DNA of 64,000 nt from Pseudomonadota bacterium (GTDB lineage: Bacteria; Pseudomonadota; Gammaproteobacteria; Steroidobacterales; Steroidobacteraceae): the NCBI GenBank assembly GCA_021847105.1, contig JAJZUT010000008.1, positions 62,001 through 126,000 on the forward strand. The letters run 5' to 3'. The notes below the pieces were generated by a model. The model ran no database searches, was not told the DNA's origin, and saw only the letters and a list, made by a program, of their open reading frames with translations. Positions 54,055 through 64,000 of the stretch are shown here, piece by piece. Numbering within the stretch: the stretch's first letter is position 1; every line of letters starts with the position of its first letter. The translations under genes were made by a program, and so were the position numbers.

Positions 54055-54903
54055 ATGAGCATCGAGAAAGCGGAAACCGACACCGTCAAATTTTCGGTTC
54101 ACGAGAACATAGCCTGGGTGCGCTTCAACCGGCCCGAGAAGCGCAACTGCATGAGCCCGAAGCTCAACAGACAGATGATGCAGGTACTCGATGGGCTCGA
54201 GTATCGTACCGACGTCGGTGTGCTCGTACTCACCGGCGAGGGAACCGCGTGGTCTGCAGGAATGGATCTGAAAGAGTACTTCCGCGAGACCGAGGCAGAG
54301 GGTCTCGGGGCGGTGCGCCGGGCGCAGCGGGAAGCGTACGGCTGGTGGCGGCGGCTGCGCTGGTACCAGAAGCCCACCATCGCGATGGTGAACGGATGGT
54401 GCTTCGGAGGCGGCTACGGACCGCTCTTTGCCTGCGACCTCGCCTTTGCCGCTGAGGATGCGCAATTTGGGCTCTCGGAGATCAACTGGGGAATCCTTCC
54501 CGGCGGTGGCGCCAGCAAGGTTGCGCGCGAGTTACTCACGTTCCGCCGCGCCATGTATCACGCGCTGACGGGCGAGACCATCGACGGGCGCACTGCGGCA
54601 CAGTGGGGCCTCGTCAATGAAGCCCTGCCCCGCGAGAAGCTCGAAGAGCGCGTCACGGGCGTCGCAAAGACGCTATTGAAGAAGAATCCCACCGCCCTGA
54701 AGGCCACCAAGGATGCCATTCGGCGCGTCGGCGAGATGACCTATGACAATGCCGAGGACTTTCTGGTCCGCGCCCAGGAGGCCGCAAACTTCTTCGACAA
54801 CGAGGGTCGCAAAGCCGGGATCCACCAGTTCATCGATGAGAAGACGTTCAAACCCGGCCTCGGCGCATATGACCGGTCCCGCGAGGAGACAAATGACGCC
54901 TGA
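54055..54903 (+). CDS. ech: Hydroxycinnamoyl-CoA hydratase-lyase (enoyl-CoA hydratase superfamily)
   Basis: The 282-residue protein has the HCHL hallmarks: SAGMDLKEYFRE (oxyanion-hole Met70, phenol-binding Tyr75), KPTIAMVNGWCFGGGYGPLFACD (second oxyanion NH at Gly120), and GLSEINWGILPGG with catalytic Glu142. It cleaves feruloyl- or coumaroyl-CoA to vanillin or 4-hydroxybenzaldehyde and acetyl-CoA. In the remembered Pseudomonas enzyme a second phenol-contacting tyrosine (Tyr239) lies in EDYLYAK; here the segment reads EDFLVRA, so that tyrosine seems to be replaced. It is downstream of vdh. No CoA ligase gene lies in the window. Confidence 0.87.
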   Translation: MSIEKAETDTVKFSVHENIAWVRFNRPEKRNCMSPKLNRQMMQVLDGLEYRTDVGVLVLTGEGTAWSAGMDLKEYFRETEAEGLGAVRRAQREAYGWWRRLRWYQKPTIAMVNGWCFGGGYGPLFACDLAFAAEDAQFGLSEINWGILPGGGASKVARELLTFRRAMYHALTGETIDGRTAAQWGLVNEALPREKLEERVTGVAKTLLKKNPTALKATKDAIRRVGEMTYDNAEDFLVRAQEAANFFDNEGRKAGIHQFIDEKTFKPGLGAYDRSREETNDA

Positions 54904-55017
54904 GCACCCCGTGGCACGCCGGCCCATCGCCCAGGGCGCTGCGTAGACTGCCCTGAAAGCGGGCTCGGGGCGCAGCGATCAGCGCCGTTGCGCGGCGAAT
55001 AGACAACCCCGGGTGAT

Positions 55018-55848
55018 TCATTGTCCTGCGCACGGATCGTTCGCAACTGAACTTCTGACACTGCGGTTGTGGGCACGTACCGGCTGGCTCGCCGAGCCGG
55101 CCGGTACGGCAGCCAAGCGTCCGGGGGAGGCGTGTTGTGCTACCCGCGCGGGCGCGCCACCGCGCCAGAGCGCGGAGCGTGGCGCGCGAATCGGCGCCAG
55201 AACGGCCCACATCTTCGGACTGCGCACCCAGCGGTAGCCGAGCAGGAGCAGCAGCACCCCGGCGTACACCAGAGGCTCACGGACATCGATTTTCTCCTGC
55301 CAGTAGAAGTGGCAGATGCCGAGCGCACTGATCGGGTAGATCAGCCGGTGCAGTCGTGTCCAGCGCCGCCCCATCCGGCGCATCATCCGTTTCGTCGACG
55401 TCACGGCAAGCGGCACGAGCAGCACCAGCGCAGTGAACCCGACGGTGATGTAGGGACGTTTGAGAATGTCGGTGGCCACCTGATGCCAGTCGAGGTCCAC
55501 GTCCAGAACCAGATACACCGCGAAGTGCAGCACGACGTAAAAAAACGCAAACAGCCCGAGCATGCGCCGCAGCCGCAGCAGATTGGGCAGACGCGCGAGC
55601 TCACGCACCGGAGTGACCATCAGGGTCAGCATCAGCAGATTGAGCGCACTCTTGCCGCAGCGCAGCTCGAGGAATTTCACCGCATCGACCGGCGGGGTGA
55701 ACCCGAGCCAGCCAAACACGCTGCACGCCATCCAGGCGAGCGGCGCCAGGCAGGCTAGAAACACCAACGGCTTGTAGATGAGACGATAGCGCCGCTCGAC
55801 AGAGAGGCCGAGAACGGGCTTAGACGAGGCGAGCGGGTGAGCCGTCAT
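55018..55848 (-). CDS. msrQ: MsrQ, heme-binding membrane subunit of the methionine sulfoxide reductase
   Basis: The 276-residue protein has the MsrQ/YedZ core of about six helices (YKPLVFLACLAPLAWM, GKSALNLLMLTLMVTPVRELARLPNLLRLRRMLGLFAFFYVVLHF, WTRLHRLIYPISALGICHFYW). Histidines for heme are in VLHF, RLHRL and ICHF. The usual protein has about 200-210 residues. Here an added 60-residue tail rich in Arg, Ala and Ser follows WVRSPKMWAVL, and no family similarity is seen in it. It passes quinol electrons to MsrP. The msrP gene is 19 bp upstream. Confidence 0.9.
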   Translation of the reverse strand: MTAHPLASSKPVLGLSVERRYRLIYKPLVFLACLAPLAWMACSVFGWLGFTPPVDAVKFLELRCGKSALNLLMLTLMVTPVRELARLPNLLRLRRMLGLFAFFYVVLHFAVYLVLDVDLDWHQVATDILKRPYITVGFTALVLLVPLAVTSTKRMMRRMGRRWTRLHRLIYPISALGICHFYWQEKIDVREPLVYAGVLLLLLGYRWVRSPKMWAVLAPIRAPRSALWRGGAPARVAQHASPGRLAAVPAGSASQPVRAHNRSVRSSVANDPCAGQ

Positions 55849-55867
55849 GAGAATTCTGGTCCAGCGG

Positions 55868-56851
55868 TTAAAAATACTGGTGAAGGTCCATGCCCTTGTA
55901 CAGGTACGCGACCTCAGGGGCGTAGCCGTTAAACATCAGCGTCGCCTGGCGCTCATGAAACAGCGGTGCACCGATGCGCCGCTCGGTGGCCTGGCTCCAG
56001 CGCGGGTGCGGCACGTGCGGATTGACGTTCGCGTAAAACCCATATTCGTTGGGCGCGGCCTGACTCCAGGTGGTCACAGGCTGCTGTTCGCTGAACACGA
56101 TGCGCACGATCGCCTTGATGCTCTTGAAGCCGTATTTCCACGGCACGATGAGCCGTAGCGGCGCGCCGCTCTGGTTCGGCAGCACCCGCCCGTAGAGTCC
56201 GACCACCATGAAGGCGAGCGGGTTCATTGCCTCATCGATGCGTAGCCCCTCGCGATACGGCCACTGCAGGATCGGCATGCGCTGCCCCGGCATCTGGCTG
56301 GGCCGATAGAGTGTCTCGAAGGCCACGAATTTGGCGCGCGAGGTCGGCTTGAACTGCTGCAGCAACTGTGCCAGCGGAAAGCCCACCCAGGGAATGACCA
56401 TCGACCAGGCCTCCACGCAGCGGAACCGGTAAATGCGTTCCTCGAGCGCATATGGCTTGAGAAAGTCCTCCAGCGCGAAGGTGCCGGTGCGCTCAGCCTC
56501 CCCGGCCACCGCGAGGCTCCACGGCCGGACCTGCAATTGCCCCGCATACGCTGCCGGATCGCTTTTGCTGGTGCCGAACTCGTAGTAGTTGTTGTAGTGC
56601 GTGATTTGCTCCCAGCTGTTCGGGGTCTCGTCCTGCTCCGGGGCATGCACCAGTGCGCCGACCGATTCGGCTGCATCGTTCGTATACTGCAGAGGCGCGC
56701 CTGCCGCGCTCGGCAGAACCGCCGCGCCGGCGCGCGCGAGTACAGCACCCGCGCTCGCGGCAAGCGCTCCTGTGAGAAACCGACGGCGATCGAAATAGAC
56801 TTCCGGAGGAGTAATCTCCGAAGGGGCGATGCGCGGGATGCGAGTCGTCAT
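55868..56851 (-). CDS. msrP: MsrP, periplasmic molybdopterin methionine-sulfoxide reductase
   Basis: The 327-residue protein has a twin-arginine signal (DRRRFLTGALAASAGAVLA, residues 21-39) for folded export. The molybdenum-ligating Cys145 is in YRFRCVEAWSMVIPWVGF. APLRLIVPWKYGFKSIKAIVRI and NVNPHVPHPRWSQA are characteristic of the MsrP/YedY family. It repairs oxidised methionines of periplasmic proteins with electrons from MsrQ. It follows nrsF by 69 bp, and the four genes probably form one oxidative-stress operon. Confidence 0.95.
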   Translation of the reverse strand: MTTRIPRIAPSEITPPEVYFDRRRFLTGALAASAGAVLARAGAAVLPSAAGAPLQYTNDAAESVGALVHAPEQDETPNSWEQITHYNNYYEFGTSKSDPAAYAGQLQVRPWSLAVAGEAERTGTFALEDFLKPYALEERIYRFRCVEAWSMVIPWVGFPLAQLLQQFKPTSRAKFVAFETLYRPSQMPGQRMPILQWPYREGLRIDEAMNPLAFMVVGLYGRVLPNQSGAPLRLIVPWKYGFKSIKAIVRIVFSEQQPVTTWSQAAPNEYGFYANVNPHVPHPRWSQATERRIGAPLFHERQATLMFNGYAPEVAYLYKGMDLHQYF

Positions 56852-56920
56852 GGTGTGCTTCCCTTGGGTGTGACGCAGATACCTGGGCGTGGTCCGTCCT
56901 GACGGAGATCTCCGGCCCGC

Positions 56921-57562
56921 TCACCAGCGCGCAAACCGCGGCAGCATGTAACGGGACACGAGCGTGACAAGTCCGCAACCGGTTCCGTACCACACCACGA
57001 TATACAGCGGATCGTTGAACGGGCAGGAGAACACGAATGCAAACGCGCCCCACGCCGCAGCCGAAACCCCGACCAGCAGCGGAGTGCGGCGCATGTCAGT
57101 GGGCGCACCGCGACGCCCGAGCAGCGCCAGCCCCACAAGCGGCGGCACCGACAGCGCGACGATCTTCGAGGCACATTGCACACCGCTCTTCCAGTCCAGT
57201 CGGTCCAGAATGCTGACGATCCCTGCCGGCGCACCGTTCAGAAACAAACCGGACACCACACAGATTGCGACGATCAGCGTCAGCCAGCGCAGCGAGCCTC
57301 GGACTGAGTAAGTCGGATCGAACGAACGGATGGCGAGCCAGCCGCTGACGACGGCGATCAGACTGAAACTGGCGAGACGCCAGCTCATCGTGGGCTGGGT
57401 CATCATGCGATGCATGTCGAGCCGAGCGAAGCCGACCGCGAACAGCAGCGCCAACTCGATCGCCGCAATGAGCGCCACGATGACGCTGTCCATCCACAAA
57501 CGTCGCGGCCGCACCGGCGCGAGATCTTCGGTCAATTCGTCGATCAGGGAGTCAAGCTTCAT
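56921..57562 (-). CDS. nrsF: NrsF-type (DUF1109) membrane anti-sigma factor
   Basis: The 213-residue protein has a short cytoplasmic head (MKLDSLIDELTEDLAPVRP) that likely holds the sigma factor. Six membrane helices follow. Cys130 (GVQCASK) and Cys180 (VFSCPFNDPLY) coincide within one residue with the two cysteines reported as important in the Caulobacter NrsF (Cys131, Cys181). They probably sense oxidants or heavy metals. The ATG overlaps the end of the sigma gene by 11 bp, so synthesis is coupled. Confidence 0.9.
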   Translation of the reverse strand: MKLDSLIDELTEDLAPVRPRRLWMDSVIVALIAAIELALLFAVGFARLDMHRMMTQPTMSWRLASFSLIAVVSGWLAIRSFDPTYSVRGSLRWLTLIVAICVVSGLFLNGAPAGIVSILDRLDWKSGVQCASKIVALSVPPLVGLALLGRRGAPTDMRRTPLLVGVSAAAWGAFAFVFSCPFNDPLYIVVWYGTGCGLVTLVSRYMLPRFARW

Positions 57563-58082
57563 GGCCTTCCTCCTGTGCCAGAGTGCTCAGTTCGCGCAGG
57601 CCCCGGTGAATATTCACCTTCACCAGAGCAATCGTCTGATCCAGACGCTCCGAGGCCTCCTTGATGCTGAGTCCTTCGATTTTGACCAAGCGAATCGCGT
57701 TCGCTTGCGCGGGCTTCAGTCGCGAGAGGAGCGCCTCGAGGACATGCGCACTCTGTACGGCCTCCGCGTGGTCGCGTGCCGGGAGATCCTCCGGCAGCTC
57801 CTCCGTTGCGGAATCGCGCATCGCTCGCAGCCGGTCTATCCACTTGTAGCGTGCAATCGCCGCAAGCCACGGACCGAATGGCTTCGTCGGGTCGTAGGTA
57901 TGCCGCTTGGTGTGCACAGACAAAAGCACCTCCTGTGCAGCGTCGTCGACCATCGAGGGCGGCAGGCGCCTCGAATAATAGGACTTCAGCCAGGAGCTCG
58001 CCTCGGTGAGTAGGCGCCGATAGGCTGTGGCGTCGCCCGTTTGCGCCGCCATCATCAGCACTCGCCAGTGATCGTCCGCCAA
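57552..58082 (-). CDS. sigF: SigF-type ECF sigma factor
   Basis: The 176-residue sigma-70-family protein has region 2 (WLKSYYSRRLPPSMVDDAAQEVLLSVHTKRHTYDP, FGPWLAAIARYKWIDRLR) and region 4 (LSRLKPAQANAIRLVKIEGLSIKEASERL). It starts with TTG at 58080-58082, justified by GAGGG six nt upstream. Association with NrsF and MsrPQ matches SigF systems of Caulobacter and Azospira that respond to oxidants. It should activate its own operon and periplasmic repair genes. Confidence 0.9.
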   Translation of the reverse strand: MADDHWRVLMMAAQTGDATAYRRLLTEASSWLKSYYSRRLPPSMVDDAAQEVLLSVHTKRHTYDPTKPFGPWLAAIARYKWIDRLRAMRDSATEELPEDLPARDHAEAVQSAHVLEALLSRLKPAQANAIRLVKIEGLSIKEASERLDQTIALVKVNIHRGLRELSTLAQEEGHEA

Positions 58083-58611
58083 GTGAGTCCCTCTCTATCG
58101 ACCGCTTTGCCTGCGGTGCGCATCGCAACGATGCAAGACCACTTCGGATACAGCGTCCATTGTAGCCTACGCGCACGCATCACGATCCGCCCCCTGCCTC
58201 AGCCCCGGGGAACAGCCAGCCCTTGCAGTCGGGCAGTGCAGCGCGGCCAGGCACGGATCAAGGTTTAGCACAGAGCGGACTCCAGGAAGCTTTACGAGAG
58301 CCACGAAACGCTCTCCTGTGCTCGATATTCGGTCGGATCGCGGCAAAGGTTACAACGGGCCTGCACGCCGTCCGCCCCGCCCTTCTCCCGCGCCGCCCAT
58401 CCTGGCCCGCTCCGGTCCGGGCAGTCTCACTCGACCCGCGGCATCGCCGGGCATCGCGGCCGGCAATCCGTCCGCCGCCAGCGAGGGGTATCGACTCCGA
58501 GACAGAACACGATCAACAAGGGTATCCTGCCACAGCCGATTTAACGCACTGCTGCGGGGGCTCGGGAGTCACCCGGCTTCGGCATCCAGATCTGCACAAC
58601 GAGGTAAATCC
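58083..58611. other. Divergent region upstream of sigF and the DUF1993 gene
   Basis: About 530 bp between divergent genes. It includes the candidate SigF promoter (58127-58151) and the GAGGT ribosome site of the DUF1993 gene. A plus-strand frame from 58318 runs into the DUF1993 gene, but its first part is Pro/Arg-rich without family similarity and is not considered coding. Confidence 0.45.
58127..58151 (-). promoter_or_regulatory. Candidate SigF-dependent promoter of sigF-nrsF-msrPQ
   Basis: On the minus strand, GTATCC (58146-58151), 15 bp, CGTT (58127-58130). This resembles ECF promoters with a GTAACC-like -35 and a CGTT/CGAA-like -10. The match is partial and based on one site only. Confidence 0.35.
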
Positions 58612-59136
58612 ATGTCGATGTCTCGCGCCGCCATTGCCACCTTCGAGATCGGTCTCAATGCACTCTCGGGCTTACTCGTGAAAGCCGACACGTACGCCTC
58701 GGCGCGCAAGATCGATGCGACCGTATTGCTCAACACACGACTGTTTCCGGACATGTTTCCACTGACCCGGCAGGTGCAGATCGCATGCGATCTGGCCAAG
58801 AACGGTGGCGCGCGACTCGCCGGGATCGAGCCGCCGAAGCATGAGGACACCGAGCGATCCCTCGGCGAGCTGCAGGAGCGCATTGGCAAGACGGTTGCAT
58901 TCGTCAAGACTCTCGATGCGGCAAAAATCGATGGCTGCGCCGAGCGGGAAATCGTCTTTCCACTGGGCCGGGAAAACAAAGGACGCATGCGCGGCGCAGA
59001 TTATCTCAATCACTTCGTGCTACCGAACTTTTACTTCCATATCAGTACCGCGTATGGAATTCTGCGCCACTGCGGCGTGGAGATCGGCAAGCGCGAATAT
59101 CTTGGCGACATTCCGCTGGTGATGACCCCGAACTAG
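58612..59136 (+). CDS. DUF1993-family protein
   Basis: The 174-residue protein has FEIGLNALSGLLVKADTYA, RLFPDMFPLTRQVQIACDLAKNGGARLAGIEPP, FPLGRENKGRMRGADYLNHFVLPNFYFHISTAYGILRHCGVEIGKREYLG. These match the DUF1993 family, which is predicted to be a four-helix DinB-like fold. The histidines NHF, YFHI and RHCG may bind a metal. ATG 58612 has GAGGT 7 nt upstream. No function is known; it is divergent from sigF and may share its stress context. Confidence 0.82.
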   Translation: MSMSRAAIATFEIGLNALSGLLVKADTYASARKIDATVLLNTRLFPDMFPLTRQVQIACDLAKNGGARLAGIEPPKHEDTERSLGELQERIGKTVAFVKTLDAAKIDGCAEREIVFPLGRENKGRMRGADYLNHFVLPNFYFHISTAYGILRHCGVEIGKREYLGDIPLVMTPN

Positions 59137-59241
59137 TGCCCGTGGCGCCCCTGTGCGACGGCCTCGCAGAGCGCGGTGGCCGTCGCATCGCGGGCCCCTG
59201 CGGCGATAGGCCTGCTCCCGCGGGGAAGCGCCGGGTGCCGT

Positions 59242-60261
59242 TCAGTCACTCACCGGGTCGAGTGCGAGCATGGCGAAGCTGGCCAGCCAATGCTCACCCA
59301 TGTAATCGCCGGCCACGTGCTCGAGCGCACTGCTCAGATGCACGTTCACCGCATCACTGACTACGCGCTTCAGCGCAGCGGAATCGGGCAGTGCGTCGAT
59401 GATCCGCCGCCAGCACCACGCGCGCGAGAGATTCAGCCCATCTAGATGGGCGATCTTCCCGTCGCTACGATCGCTCACGGCAGCCGGAACGAACAGTGTG
59501 GGGGGGAGCGCGCGCGCCGCATCCGGCAGAAATGCGCCAAACCACCCTGCAAAGGCATCCGCCTCGAGCACATCGGCCATCAATGCCGCTTCGATCAGCG
59601 CCGGGGAGAGAAACTCGTCCTGCGACGGCTCCCAGGCCGGACACGCTTGATCGGCCCCGTACCAGCGCCGGGCGCAGTCTGCGCACAGATCCGCGAACGA
59701 GTCGTGGCGTGCGGCCCGGGCGTAATCGCGTGCAAGCATCAGCGCGAATGCTGTGTTGGAGTGCACGCCGGCGCGGATCGGGTACGTGGCAAGCGGCAGA
59801 AATGCCTCGAAGCGCCGCTCGAACGCGGCCGCGAGCGGCGCCAGCCGCTGCGCCCAGCCGCGCCCCTGCACGCTCATATGGCGCAGCAGTTCGCCCTGGA
59901 GCATCAGCAACCATGCCCAGCCATACGGCCGCTCGAATCCGCGGCTCGATGCCGGTTCGAGATAAGCCAGTTCGCCGGCGACCTTCGCCGCAGTGAATTG
60001 ACCCTCGAGCACTGCCCGGATCTGCTCGGCCACCGGCAGCTGCGGAAAGCGGCGGTACAGCCGGGCGAGCAGCCAGTGCGCGTGCACGCACGAATGCCAG
60101 TCAAAGCTGCCAAAAAAAATCGGGTGCAGCTCGCGTGGACTCCTGATGTCCGCCGCATCGGTGAGCACGTGGTCAAGCTTGTTTGGATATTCACGCGTGA
60201 TGTGGCCGAGCGCAATTTGCGCAAATCGCGCGGCAAGTTCAGCGTTAAGCGCAGCGGGCAT
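59242..60261 (-). CDS. DUF2891-family protein (probable alpha/alpha-toroid)
   Basis: The 339-residue soluble protein has IALGHITREYPNKLDHVL, RELHPIFFGSFDWHSCVHAHWLLARL, LEPASSRGFERPYGWAWLLMLQGEL, RAGVHSNTAFALMLARDYAR, DEFLSPALIEAALMADVL, AHLDGLNLSRAWCWRRI and GDYMGEHWLASFAMLAL. These are DUF2891 features. Repeated helical pairs with conserved Trp, His and Asp suggest a toroid enzyme fold. It has no signal peptide. It starts 13 bp after DUF979 and is the last gene of the oxoprolinase operon. A role in the same pathway is inferred from linkage. Confidence 0.82.
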   Translation of the reverse strand: MPAALNAELAARFAQIALGHITREYPNKLDHVLTDAADIRSPRELHPIFFGSFDWHSCVHAHWLLARLYRRFPQLPVAEQIRAVLEGQFTAAKVAGELAYLEPASSRGFERPYGWAWLLMLQGELLRHMSVQGRGWAQRLAPLAAAFERRFEAFLPLATYPIRAGVHSNTAFALMLARDYARAARHDSFADLCADCARRWYGADQACPAWEPSQDEFLSPALIEAALMADVLEADAFAGWFGAFLPDAARALPPTLFVPAAVSDRSDGKIAHLDGLNLSRAWCWRRIIDALPDSAALKRVVSDAVNVHLSSALEHVAGDYMGEHWLASFAMLALDPVSD

Positions 60262-60274
60262 ATCGACCCCTCAG

Positions 60275-61231
60275 TCAAAATCGGAATACGAGCAGGTACA
60301 TCAGGGCGACATTGCAGGCAAGCAGCACGATCGCCGTCGGTATCTGCACTTTTATCACGGCATTCCTGTCGGGCAATTCGAGCAGCACCGCCGGCACGAT
60401 GTTGAAATTCGCTGCCATCGGGGTCACCAGGGTGCCGCAAAATCCCGAGAGCATCCCGACAGCGCCCATGACCGCCGGATCGCCGCCGAACCGCTGCACA
60501 ATCAGCGGCACCCCGACCGCGGCGGTCATCACCGGGAAGGCGGCGAACGCGTTGCCCATCACCGTGGTGAACAGAGCCATACCCACGCAGTAAACGAGCA
60601 CTACTGCGAACGGCCGGCCGAGTGGCAGCCAGGCCGTTGCGAGGTGGCCCACCGCGGCCCCCACCCCCGCCAGCGCGAACACGGCGCCGAGCGCGGCGAG
60701 CAACTGGGGCAAGATCAGCGCCCAGCCCATCATGTCGGCGAGCCTCCGGCCCTCATCGAGGGCGGCATGCAGTGGCGCCTTCGACTGCCAGAGTGCGGTA
60801 ATGAGCGCAACGACGATGCCGAGCGCGAGCGCGATGAGAGTGACTTCGTGGGGATCGGCCAGCGGCCGACCCGCGAACTCGATCCGGCCGAGCGTGAACG
60901 TACCGGCTACGGCGATGACCGGAATGAGCAGTGCGGGGACGAACAGCGCGTTGCCACGTCGTCCCGCGCGCGTTATGCGCTCCTCGGGTGAACTGCGCTC
61001 ACGCGTGGAGCGTCCCATCGCACCGCTGCCGCCGAGCAGCGCCAGCGCAACCACCAGCACGCCGTTGGCAATGCTGCCGATATCCGAGCCGAACAGGAAG
61101 CTCACGGCGAGCAGTGCCCAGAAACCCCCGTTACCCCAGCGCTTGGGGTTACTGCGATCGCGGGCGCTGAGCAGCGCGAAGCCGGCGAACATCACGCCGG
61201 CAAGCGCGTAAATGTCGCCCAACCGGATCAC
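60275..61231 (-). CDS. DUF979-family membrane protein, candidate transporter subunit
   Basis: The 318-residue protein has about nine helices and the DUF979 motifs LGDIYALAGVMFAGFALLSARDRSNPKRWGNGGFWALLAVSFLFG, FTTVMGNAFAAFPVMTAAVGVPLI and GMLSGFCGTLVTPMAANFNIVPAVLLEL. The conserved MGNAFAAFP and GTLVTPMAANFN loops resemble re-entrant segments of ion-coupled transporters. GTG 61229-61231 overlaps the DUF969 stop as GTGA. With DUF969 it probably makes a two-subunit permease for 5-oxoproline or a similar substrate (inference). Confidence 0.82.
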   Translation of the reverse strand: MIRLGDIYALAGVMFAGFALLSARDRSNPKRWGNGGFWALLAVSFLFGSDIGSIANGVLVVALALLGGSGAMGRSTRERSSPEERITRAGRRGNALFVPALLIPVIAVAGTFTLGRIEFAGRPLADPHEVTLIALALGIVVALITALWQSKAPLHAALDEGRRLADMMGWALILPQLLAALGAVFALAGVGAAVGHLATAWLPLGRPFAVVLVYCVGMALFTTVMGNAFAAFPVMTAAVGVPLIVQRFGGDPAVMGAVGMLSGFCGTLVTPMAANFNIVPAVLLELPDRNAVIKVQIPTAIVLLACNVALMYLLVFRF

Positions 61232-61907
61232 GATCGCTCCTCGCGCATCATGCGCCGCACCTTTGCGTCGAGCCGCCAGATCCGCACGCCGTGGATGGCC
61301 AAGGCGAGCAGTGCGGTCGGGATGGCCCACATCGACAAACGAAACGGCGCGATGTGATAGCCGCTCTGCGCGAGAAATCCCTTGATCAGCAGAATCGAGG
61401 AGATGGCGATGAAGATGTCCTCGCCGAAAAATGCCCCGACGTTGTCTGCGCTCGCCGCGTAGGCGCGCACCAGGTGACGAACGCTGTCCGGCACCACGCC
61501 GAAGCGGCTCTCAAGCGCACCCTCGGCCATCGGCGCCACGATCGGGCGCACCATCTGCGCCGGTCCGCCGAGCGAGGTCAGTCCGAGCGCCGCGGTGAGC
61601 TGGCGCAGCGCCAGATACAGCAGAATGATCCGCCCGGCAGTCGCCGCGCGCAGCCGCCCGATCAGCATGCGGGCCCGCTCGCGCAGCCCCTCGTGCTCAA
61701 GCAGGCCGATGACCGGCAGGATCAGCCAGATCAAAGATACGTAACGGGTGTCGTTGTACGCCCGCCCGAGCGCTGCGAGCAGCTGCAGCGGCCCGATGCC
61801 GGCTGCAACCCCGGCGACCAGCGCGGTGGCGAGGATGACGATGAGCGGGTTGAGACCCGCGGCAAAGCCGACCACGAGCACTGCAATCCCGAGCAGTGGC
61901 CAGAGAC

Positions 61908-61911
<4 letters not shown>
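61228..61911 (-). CDS. DUF969-family membrane protein, candidate transporter subunit
   Basis: The 227-residue protein has about six helices: LLGIAVLVVGFAAGLNPLIVILATALVAGVAAG, YVSLIWLILPVIGLLEHEGLRERA, ALGLTSLGGPAQMVRPIVAPMAEGALE, YAASADNVGAFFGEDIFIAISSILLIKGFL. These are DUF969 signatures. The polar motifs LGGPAQMVRP and DNVGAFFGEDIF lie between helices and could bind substrate. Its ATG overlaps the oxoprolinase stop as ATGA and its stop overlaps the DUF979 start, so the three are translationally coupled. Confidence 0.82.

Positions 61912-64000
<2,089 letters not shown>

Overview
The window is GC-rich proteobacterial chromosome with dense coding. It carries the gammaproteobacterial block ruvCAB-ybgC-tolQRAB-pal-cpoB-queE-queC-tRNA-Lys, a RelA with a degenerate HD domain, sucAB-lpdA, murJ, several TonB-dependent receptors and a tandem pair of S10 carboxypeptidases. 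This suggests a free-living, aerobic, Gram-negative gammaproteobacterium of the Xanthomonadales/Nevskiales/Steroidobacterales type. The placement is an inference from gene content; no 16S gene is present.

Layout. 1-4150: an ArnT-like membrane protein (partial), an ArnA-type UDP-sugar decarboxylase, a small outer-membrane barrel, murJ and a small unknown protein. 4183-7247: an acrylyl-CoA reductase-like MDR enzyme, a 3-oxoadipyl-CoA-type thiolase and an FAH-family hydrolase. 7598-15174: a tiny membrane protein, two secreted S10 carboxypeptidases with a strong terminator, a GNAT acetyltransferase, an M20 amidohydrolase and an amino-acid permease, which together look like a peptide and amino-acid scavenging set. 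15950-18589: a TonB-dependent receptor. 19019-20294: a small accessory patch with a higBA toxin-antitoxin operon between two direct repeats. Each repeat runs from a higA 3' end to the 3' half of tRNA-Lys. 20361-29898: queC, queE, the Tol-Pal operon, ybgC, ruvBAC and a YebC-like gene lacking its N-terminal domain, all on the minus strand. 29982-37790: relA facing lpdA-sucB-sucA. 37916-45988: small membrane proteins, tRNA-Arg(CCT), two GGDEF proteins, a CHRD protein and a large Asp-box propeller protein. 46370-54903: a phenolic-ester locus with a TonB receptor, a tannase/feruloyl esterase, a PobR-like AraC regulator, a MarR regulator, a vanillin-type aldehyde dehydrogenase and a hydroxycinnamoyl-CoA hydratase-lyase. 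55018-58082: sigF-nrsF-msrP-msrQ, a periplasmic methionine-oxidation stress operon. 58612-59136: a DUF1993 protein. 59242-64000: a tightly overlapping operon of a HyuA/HyuB-fused oxoprolinase (5' end outside the window), DUF969, DUF979 and DUF2891. I read it as a candidate 5-oxoproline (or related cyclic amide) uptake and hydrolysis system.

The least explained signals are the oxoprolinase-DUF969-DUF979-DUF2891 operon, the tRNA-Lys/higBA duplication with loss of the encoded CCA on tRNA-Lys, and the shortened YebC under a LexA-like promoter at the head of the ruv operon. The phenolic-ester locus and a possible group of leaderless mRNAs (higB, yebC-like, relA) are also worth a second look.
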